64,000 nt of DNA. It comes from Oscillospiraceae bacterium. Its GTDB lineage: Bacteria > Bacillota > Clostridia > Oscillospirales > Oscillospiraceae. Each line of letters opens with the position of its first letter. Position 1 is the stretch's first letter. Position numbers and translations under genes: made by a program. The notes under the pieces were generated by a model that saw only the letters and a list, made by a program, of their open reading frames with translations, was not told the DNA's origin and ran no database searches. Shown here in pieces: positions 59,739-64,000 of the stretch. The stretch spans positions 30,832 through 94,831 of the forward strand of contig JAFPWF010000016.1 in assembly GCA_017395085.1 (NCBI GenBank), in the 5' to 3' direction.

Positions 59739-60791
59739 ATGAAAAAACGCAAAAAAGAGCCCGCACTGAACTACAGTGCGGAACTGAAAAAACTGAAGGA
59801 CGCGGGGCCTGCGCGGCTGTATCTCCTGTGGGGTGAGGAAGACTACCTGCGGGACAGCTTTCTGCAGGAACTGCGCGATATCTGCGCGCCCGGGGACGAC
59901 TCGTTTCAGGCCCGGGTGTTTGCCGAAGCGCGCCCGGATCCGGATGAACTGCGCTATGCCATCGATACGCTCCCGTTCTTCAGCGAGCGGAGTCTCATCG
60001 AAATCCGGGATTTGGACTATTCCAAAAGCGATGTGACCGACCGTCTGATTCAGGTGCTCTCGGATATTCCGGATTACTGCACAGTGGCTTTCCGGCTGGG
60101 GCACGGTGAAGAACCGGACGGACGCAGCAAATTGATCCGGTTCCTCCGGGAAAACGGAGAAGAGATCCGCTTTACGGTACAGGATCAGAACATGCTGGTC
60201 CGCTGGATTACGAGGCGTTTTGCCTATTACGGGAAAGGCCTGGAGATCGAAGCCGCGCAGAGACTCATCTACCTCAGCGGCGACCAGATGAAGGCCCTGA
60301 TCCCGGAGATCGAAAAGATTGCCGCCTTTGCACCGGGGGAAAAGGTAACCGCCGCCGATGTAAATGCCGTGGCGAACCGCATCCCCGAGTCGGATGTGTT
60401 TGACCTGACAAATGCCCTAGCCGACCGCCGCTTTCGGACGGCCGCTGGCATTCTTGCCGATCTGCTGGAGCAGCGGGATGTCAGTGTCCCGGCAATCCTG
60501 TCCATGCTGTCCAACCAGTTCCGCCGGATCCTGATTGCGAGTGATGCAAAAGACGCACAGACCGTGATGGAACTCTGCAGCCTGAAGAGCGATTATCCTG
60601 CAAAGCTTCTGCGAAACTCTGCGCGGGGATTTCGGAAAGACCAGCTGCAGCGTGCCATTGAACTCTGTGCGCAGGCTGATTACCGCCTGAAGTCTGAGAG
60701 TGCCGACGAAAAGCAGCTGCTGAAGGAAACCGTTATGCGCATCGCCCTGGAGTGCGGCGAAGGGCAGCAGGGAAGCGGGGCTATCGCATGA
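59739..60791 (+). CDS. holA: DNA polymerase III delta subunit
   Basis: The product is 350 aa. N-terminal LYLLWGEEDYLRDSFLQELR (the DNA-clamp-loader delta start) and DTLPFFSERSLIEIRDLDYS are typical of HolA. GDQMKALIPEIEKIAAFAPG and DRRFRTAAGILADLLEQRDV follow the usual domain order. It opens the beta clamp. ATG 59739 is chosen over the TTG at 59727; the ribosome binding site is weak. Its stop overlaps the next gene (ATGA). Confidence 0.93.
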   Translation: MKKRKKEPALNYSAELKKLKDAGPARLYLLWGEEDYLRDSFLQELRDICAPGDDSFQARVFAEARPDPDELRYAIDTLPFFSERSLIEIRDLDYSKSDVTDRLIQVLSDIPDYCTVAFRLGHGEEPDGRSKLIRFLRENGEEIRFTVQDQNMLVRWITRRFAYYGKGLEIEAAQRLIYLSGDQMKALIPEIEKIAAFAPGEKVTAADVNAVANRIPESDVFDLTNALADRRFRTAAGILADLLEQRDVSVPAILSMLSNQFRRILIASDAKDAQTVMELCSLKSDYPAKLLRNSARGFRKDQLQRAIELCAQADYRLKSESADEKQLLKETVMRIALECGEGQQGSGAIA

Positions 60792-61390
60792 GTCCTGCCT
60801 CAAAACCGGTGATCCGCGAGGTCATCGTGGTGGAGGGCCGCTATGATCGGAACACGCTGAGCCAGGTGGTGGACGCGCTGATCTTTGAAACGGGCGGATT
60901 TTCCGTGTTTCAGAACAACGAAAAGCTGCAGGCACTGCGCATGCTCGCCGAAAAAAGAGGCCTGATCCTCCTGACTGACTCCGACGATGCGGGTTTTGTC
61001 ATCCGCAACCGCCTGAAAAGCCTGCTTCCTCCGGAACAGATCCGCCAGGCCTTTATCCCCTGCGTGGAGGGGAAGGAAAGGCGAAAACAGAAATCCTCCA
61101 GACAGGGCCTGCTGGGCGTTGAAGGGATGACGCCGGAAATCCTTCTGACAGCCCTGCGCAATGCCGGTGCAACGGAAGAAGCGCCTGCACAGAAACAGAC
61201 GGTGACTGCGGCAGACTTTTATGCACTCGGTCTGACGGGCCGGGAAGGCTCCGCAGAACTGCGCTCAAAGCTTGCGGAGAGCCTGAATCTCCCGAAGAAC
61301 ATCAGTCAGGCGGACCTCCGGAAATGTGTGAGCTTCCTCCTGACCGAGGAGGAACTGCGGGCGCTGGTTTCGCGGTTGACAAGCGGCTGA
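60788..61390 (+). CDS. Toprim-domain ribonuclease M5-like protein
   Basis: The product is 200 aa. Toprim motifs: REVIVVEGRYDRNTL (catalytic Glu) and LILLTDSDDAGFVIRNRL (DxD). EGMTPEILLTALRNAGA and a C-terminal helical part (DUF4093 region) fit RnmV, which matures 5S rRNA in low-GC Gram positives. ksgA, its usual neighbour, is not here; it is coupled to holA instead. The alternative is an uncharacterised Toprim protein. Confidence 0.82.
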   Translation: MSPASKPVIREVIVVEGRYDRNTLSQVVDALIFETGGFSVFQNNEKLQALRMLAEKRGLILLTDSDDAGFVIRNRLKSLLPPEQIRQAFIPCVEGKERRKQKSSRQGLLGVEGMTPEILLTALRNAGATEEAPAQKQTVTAADFYALGLTGREGSAELRSKLAESLNLPKNISQADLRKCVSFLLTEEELRALVSRLTSG

Positions 61391-61404
61391 TTCTGCGTTA
61401 CAAT
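61376..61404 (+). promoter_or_regulatory. tRNA-Arg promoter
   Basis: Perfect TTGACA (61376-61381), 17-nt spacer, TACAAT (61399-61404). The -35 lies inside the last codons of the RNase M5-like gene. Confidence 0.85.
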
Positions 61405-61426
61405 ACCCGGGCGTCAAAAAGAATAT

Positions 61427-61503
61427 GCCCACGTAGCTCAGCAGGATAGAGCGACCGCCTCCTAAGCGGTAGGTCGGAGGTTCGAATCCCCTCGTGGGTG
61501 CCA
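61427..61503 (+). tRNA. tRNA-Arg (anticodon CCT), with encoded CCA
   Basis: Cloverleaf: acceptor stem 61427-61433 with 61493-61499 (first pair G-T), D-arm GCTC...GAGC, anticodon stem ACCGC/GCGGT with loop CTCCTAA giving anticodon CCT, T-arm GGAGG/TTCGAAT/CCCCT, discriminator G, CCA. It reads AGG codons. The T-stem has an A-C mismatch at its middle pair. A tyrosine integrase gene follows directly, so this is probably the attachment-site gene. Confidence 0.95.
61480..61503. other. Presumed attachment site (att) in the tRNA 3' end
   Basis: Tyrosine integrases with neighbouring tRNA genes usually recombine at the T-arm to CCA end. The integrase gene reads away from the tRNA. No second copy of this sequence is visible in the window, so the exact crossover cannot be set. 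Confidence 0.5.
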
Positions 61504-61510
61504 AAGTTTA

Positions 61511-61545
61511 CACAAAAGACTCGTCTTTACGGCGGGTCTTTTGTG
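61511..61545 (+). terminator. tRNA terminator
   Basis: CACAAAAGAC (61511-61520) pairs with GTCTTTTGTG (61536-61545); the second arm supplies the T-run. Confidence 0.8.
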
Positions 61546-61581
61546 CATTATGTATAATTTTACGCAGTTTTGTAGCAGCTA

Positions 61582-61610
61582 TTGCTTTATTTATGAAGCT
61601 GCTGTATACT
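61582..61610 (+). promoter_or_regulatory. Possible integrase promoter
   Basis: TTGCTT (61582-61587), 17-nt spacer, TATACT (61605-61610). The stretch 61546-61640 is markedly A/T-rich. Confidence 0.55.
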
Positions 61611-61703
61611 GTTTACAGACAATTTAGTGTGTAAAATAATGTGTAGTTGAACAGCAGAAAAAGGCTTGTTTTCCGGGCTTTTTTAGACCTCAGGAGGTGT
61701 GGC

Positions 61704-62984
61704 ATGGAAAAGAAAAAGACAGAGAAAAAGGAAAAACCCGTGGAAAAACGCAGAGAAAAGGGTACCGGCGGCATCACGCAGCGCAAAGACGGTACTTTTC
61801 AGGGGTCATATGTTGCGGGAATTAAGCCTGACAACAAAAAAGATGTCAGGTATGTCTATGCAAAAACGGAAGCGGAGTGCAAAAGAAAACTTCGTGCGCT
61901 GCGGGAAGAACTGAAAAAAACCGATTACGTCTATGTTGAAAAGAATACGGTAAAGGCCTACATGGAGCATTGGCTGAAGAACGTGAAGGCCAATGAGCTG
62001 AAGCCTAAAAGTTATGATCATCTGGAAGAAACCCTGAAGTATGATGTGTATCCGTTTATCGGCCACATCCAGCTGAGGGCACTGAAGAGTGATGATATAG
62101 AGGAGATGCTGACAAAACTGCGGCAACGCGGCAGCGCACACTCCACGGTTCAAAAGGCCTACCAGGCGGTCAACGCCTGTTTCAAGTACGGACTGAACAA
62201 GAAAACGGTAGCGGTCAATCCCTGTGCGGGTGTTTCAATTCCGAATGCGAAGCTGTTCAAGAAGAAGGGGATTCAGTTTTACACCCAGGAGGAGGCTGAG
62301 ATCATCTGTAAGCAGGCGTTGTCCTGCTGGAGCAAAGGCAAGCGCCGGTATCCTCTTGGCTCGTTTGTCCCTCTTCTGATCAACACCGGGCTTCGTGCCG
62401 GTGAGCTTACGGCACTCCAGTGGGAAAGGGATATCAATCTTAAAGAGAATATGCTGACGGTCCGCGGGAATGTCGTCCGGATTAAGGACAGAGACACGGA
62501 TGATGAGGCCAGCGCCGATGCCGAGGCGAAAAAGAAAAGAAAGTTGGTAGAACAGAATTCTGCAAAGACCGACTCAGGGGAACGGCCGATCCCGTTGAAC
62601 GCCGCGGCCAAAGCGGCTCTGGAAGATCTGCAGACGGTAACCGGTAATCATACCTATGTAATGTCCACCAAAACCGGAAACATGATGGATCCGACCAATC
62701 TGGATCATATGTTCCGTCGTATCGTGGAGGCATCCGGTTTGCCGAAAGAAAAAGTGTACGGCCTTCATTCATTGCGTCATACCTTTGCAACGCTACTTCT
62801 GAACAACAATGTGGATGTCAAGACCGTGAGCGTCCTGCTGGGTCATGCCGATATTTCGACCACGTACAACACGTATATCCACGTCATCAAGGAGCAAAAG
62901 GTGAAAGCCCTGGCGACTCTTCCGGATCTGACTCATTCAGGAAAACCCAAAACAGAAGATTCGAACAAGACCGCTGATTCGTGA
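61704..62984 (+). CDS. int: Tyrosine-family site-specific integrase
   Basis: The product is 426 aa. A Lys/Glu-rich N terminus, an arm-binding region (GTGGITQRKDGTFQGSYVAG), a SAM-like core-binding domain (about 80-180) and the catalytic domain: Arg231 in NTGLRAGELTALQW, His355-x2-Arg358 in HSLRHTFATLLL, His381 in LGHADIST and the nucleophile Tyr391 in NTYIHV. This is the phage/ICE integrase type (Tn916 Int-like architecture). AGGAGG precedes ATG 61704. Lower GC content and many AAA/GAA codons suggest foreign origin. It reads away from the tRNA and starts the element. Confidence 0.95.
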   Translation: MEKKKTEKKEKPVEKRREKGTGGITQRKDGTFQGSYVAGIKPDNKKDVRYVYAKTEAECKRKLRALREELKKTDYVYVEKNTVKAYMEHWLKNVKANELKPKSYDHLEETLKYDVYPFIGHIQLRALKSDDIEEMLTKLRQRGSAHSTVQKAYQAVNACFKYGLNKKTVAVNPCAGVSIPNAKLFKKKGIQFYTQEEAEIICKQALSCWSKGKRRYPLGSFVPLLINTGLRAGELTALQWERDINLKENMLTVRGNVVRIKDRDTDDEASADAEAKKKRKLVEQNSAKTDSGERPIPLNAAAKAALEDLQTVTGNHTYVMSTKTGNMMDPTNLDHMFRRIVEASGLPKEKVYGLHSLRHTFATLLLNNNVDVKTVSVLLGHADISTTYNTYIHVIKEQKVKALATLPDLTHSGKPKTEDSNKTADS

Positions 62985-63001
62985 TCTTCGAAATAGTCCG
63001 G

Positions 63002-63046
63002 ACAGCAGTACAGCCCTGATTCCCAACCGGGAACCGGGGCTGCTGT
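63002..63046 (+). terminator. Terminator-like hairpin after the integrase
   Basis: ACAGCAG (63002-63008) pairs with CTGCTGT (63040-63046), with a second inner stem around ATTCCC/GGGAA. Only a weak T-stretch follows. Confidence 0.5.
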
Positions 63047-63370
63047 TATATAGGAAGCGGTGGTCGCTCCGACCTCAGCGTCAATCGGCTCCGCCCCACA
63101 GCGGATTCACCTCCGGCTCGTTCCTCACCTCCGCTGAACCCGCTGTGGTTCTCCGCCTTCCGTCCACTTCGACCTCCGCTCCCTTTCCTCCGGCGCCGGG
63201 GCGCCTCAATTCTCCCTGCGGGGGGATCGTCAGAGCGGTAGTCGCTGCGCTCCTTTTCTCCGGCGCTTGTCGCTCCCTTGCGGTCAACCTGCCTCCGCTT
63301 CGCTCCGCCTCTCCGTCCGGGCAGCTGCCCATGCTCCGTCCCTCCGCAGGTTCAGCTTCCCGTCCGTCTC

Positions 63371-63413
63371 GGCGGAGCTCATCTCCGGCAGATTTCCCTC
63401 CAGTCCGCTCCGC
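63371..63413 (+). repeat. Degenerate repeat A, copy 1
   Basis: A 43-nt unit starting GGCGGAGCTC and ending CAGTCCGCTCCGC; the second copy is at 63874-63916 with few mismatches. Confidence 0.75.
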
Positions 63414-63486
63414 GCCTCAAACCCTTCGGGTGACAGGGGAGAGCGGTACGCTCGCCCGGCCCGGCACGGCTACGTTCCTCCGCCTT

Positions 63487-63524
63487 CCACTTCGCGGATT
63501 CAGCCTCCGCAGGCTCCGGCAGAA
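63487..63524 (+). repeat. Degenerate repeat B, copy 1
   Basis: A 38-nt unit CCACTTCG...CAGCCTCCGCAGGCTCCGG CAGAA; the last 24 nt match exactly the unit at 63964-64000. Confidence 0.8.
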
Positions 63525-63873
63525 CCCGCTCGTTCCGGCTCCGTCACTGCGCCGGCCTCAGCCGACCTTCGCTTTCTTTTGCTCCGGCTCCTTCGTCCGC
63601 CCGGTCCCGCTCCGCCTGGGTGCCGACCCTTCGCAGGCTCAGGATCAGCCCCCTGGCTCCGCTTCGTCCCGGACGTCCTTCGTCGCCTCCGCTACGTCCT
63701 CGCGGGCTTCATCTCCATCGCTTCCGTCTCATTCGTGCCGAAAGCTCTTCCATTCCGCCGCTCGTCCTTTGTCCCGTCAAACCCGCTTCGCTGGGCTTTT
63801 CCGGGAACCCTTTATTCCGCTCCGCTCCCTTCCAGGGAACCTGCCTGCGTTACGCACCCCCTCCGCAGGCTCC

Positions 63874-63916
63874 GGCGGAGCTCCACTCCGGCAGATTCCC
63901 TTTCAGTCCGCTCCGC
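63874..63916 (+). repeat. Degenerate repeat A, copy 2
   Basis: Near-identical to 63371-63413. It is preceded by a small hairpin, CTCCGC (63861-63866) with GCGGAG (63875-63880). Confidence 0.75.
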
Positions 63917-63963
63917 TTCAGCGGTTGCTCGCCGCGCCTGCCCCGGCCTCCGGCTGCTCCGTG

Positions 63964-64000
63964 CCACTTCGGGGTACAGCCTCCGCAGGCTCCGGCAGAA
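63964..64000 (+). repeat. Degenerate repeat B, copy 2 (reaches window end)
   Basis: Matches 63487-63524 with the last 24 nt identical; it may continue outside the window. Confidence 0.8.

Larger units (their letters stand above)
63060..64000. repeat. C/T-rich non-coding region with degenerate repeats
   Basis: About 940 bp strongly rich in C and T on the plus strand, with pieces such as CTCCGC, CTTCG, GGCTCCGGC recurring throughout. No credible ORF with a ribosome binding site is seen; the one short open frame on the minus strand (63081-63332) is low-complexity Arg/Gly/Glu. It is downstream of the integrase and runs beyond the window end. Confidence 0.75.

Noticed and set aside
63081-63332. 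Short Arg/Gly/Glu-rich minus-strand open frame in the repeat region
   Set aside because: Low-complexity product from repeats, no ribosome binding site, no family.
63060-64000. CRISPR array or regular tandem repeats
   Set aside because: Repeats are degenerate, unequal in length and not separated by unique spacers of constant size; no cas genes are in the window.

Overview
The window is GC-rich DNA from an anaerobic member of the Bacillota, most likely class Clostridia. Supporting evidence: AAGGAGG-type ribosome binding sites, sigma-A promoters with 17-nt spacers, GTG/TTG starts, many lipoproteins, a CitX-CitG fusion, RecD2 helicase, an RNase M5-like protein, CotH/Cthe_2159 surface proteins and DUF6465/DUF5662/DUF6672-type families. 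The genus cannot be named from the sequence alone. Most of the window is ordinary chromosome; the last 2.5 kb is the start of an integrated element.

Layout. 1-12.6 kb: the end of a methyltransferase; alkD-mutT (base damage repair and nucleotide clean-up); a membrane PP2C phosphatase with an extracellular sensor; a secreted beta-helix protein (minus strand); an esterase/MBL hydrolase/membrane protein operon; a Lys/Ala-rich small protein; an LD-carboxypeptidase (minus strand); a secreted phosphodiester-glycosidase-like protein; pyruvate kinase. 12.6-27.8 kb: a tricarboxylate (citrate) fermentation locus. It holds a LysR regulator, a DUF6282 metal-hydrolase-like protein, an ion-transporter-superfamily permease, an aconitase-family hydratase, citD-citE-citF, a CitMHS permease, citC and citXG, and convergently malic enzyme and class II fumarase. 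Together these could import a tricarboxylate, isomerise it to citrate, split it to acetate plus oxaloacetate, and handle the C4/C3 acids. 27.8-34.3 kb: CotH kinase-like and Cthe_2159-like surface proteins on a segment visibly poorer in GC than its flanks, ending inside a mosaic gene; then a DUF5662 protein and an acidic lipoprotein.

34.3-50.4 kb: a housekeeping run (uvrA, recD2, comF, an mreB-like gene, ispD, ispF, a sirtuin, mltG, alaS, a HIT protein, comEC). 50.4-56.3 kb: an ABC importer operon (DUF3798 binding lipoprotein, double ATPase, two permeases, a DUF6672-like protein) with structured mRNA hairpins and a dyad-rich upstream region. 56.3-61.4 kb: two related repeat-containing lipoproteins, one carrying a phosphodiester glycosidase domain, then holA and an RNase M5-like gene.

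61.4-64 kb: tRNA-Arg(CCT), immediately followed by a tyrosine integrase reading away from it, then about 1 kb of non-coding C/T-rich DNA full of degenerate repeats. This is a classic tRNA-targeted integration junction. The far end of the element lies outside the window.
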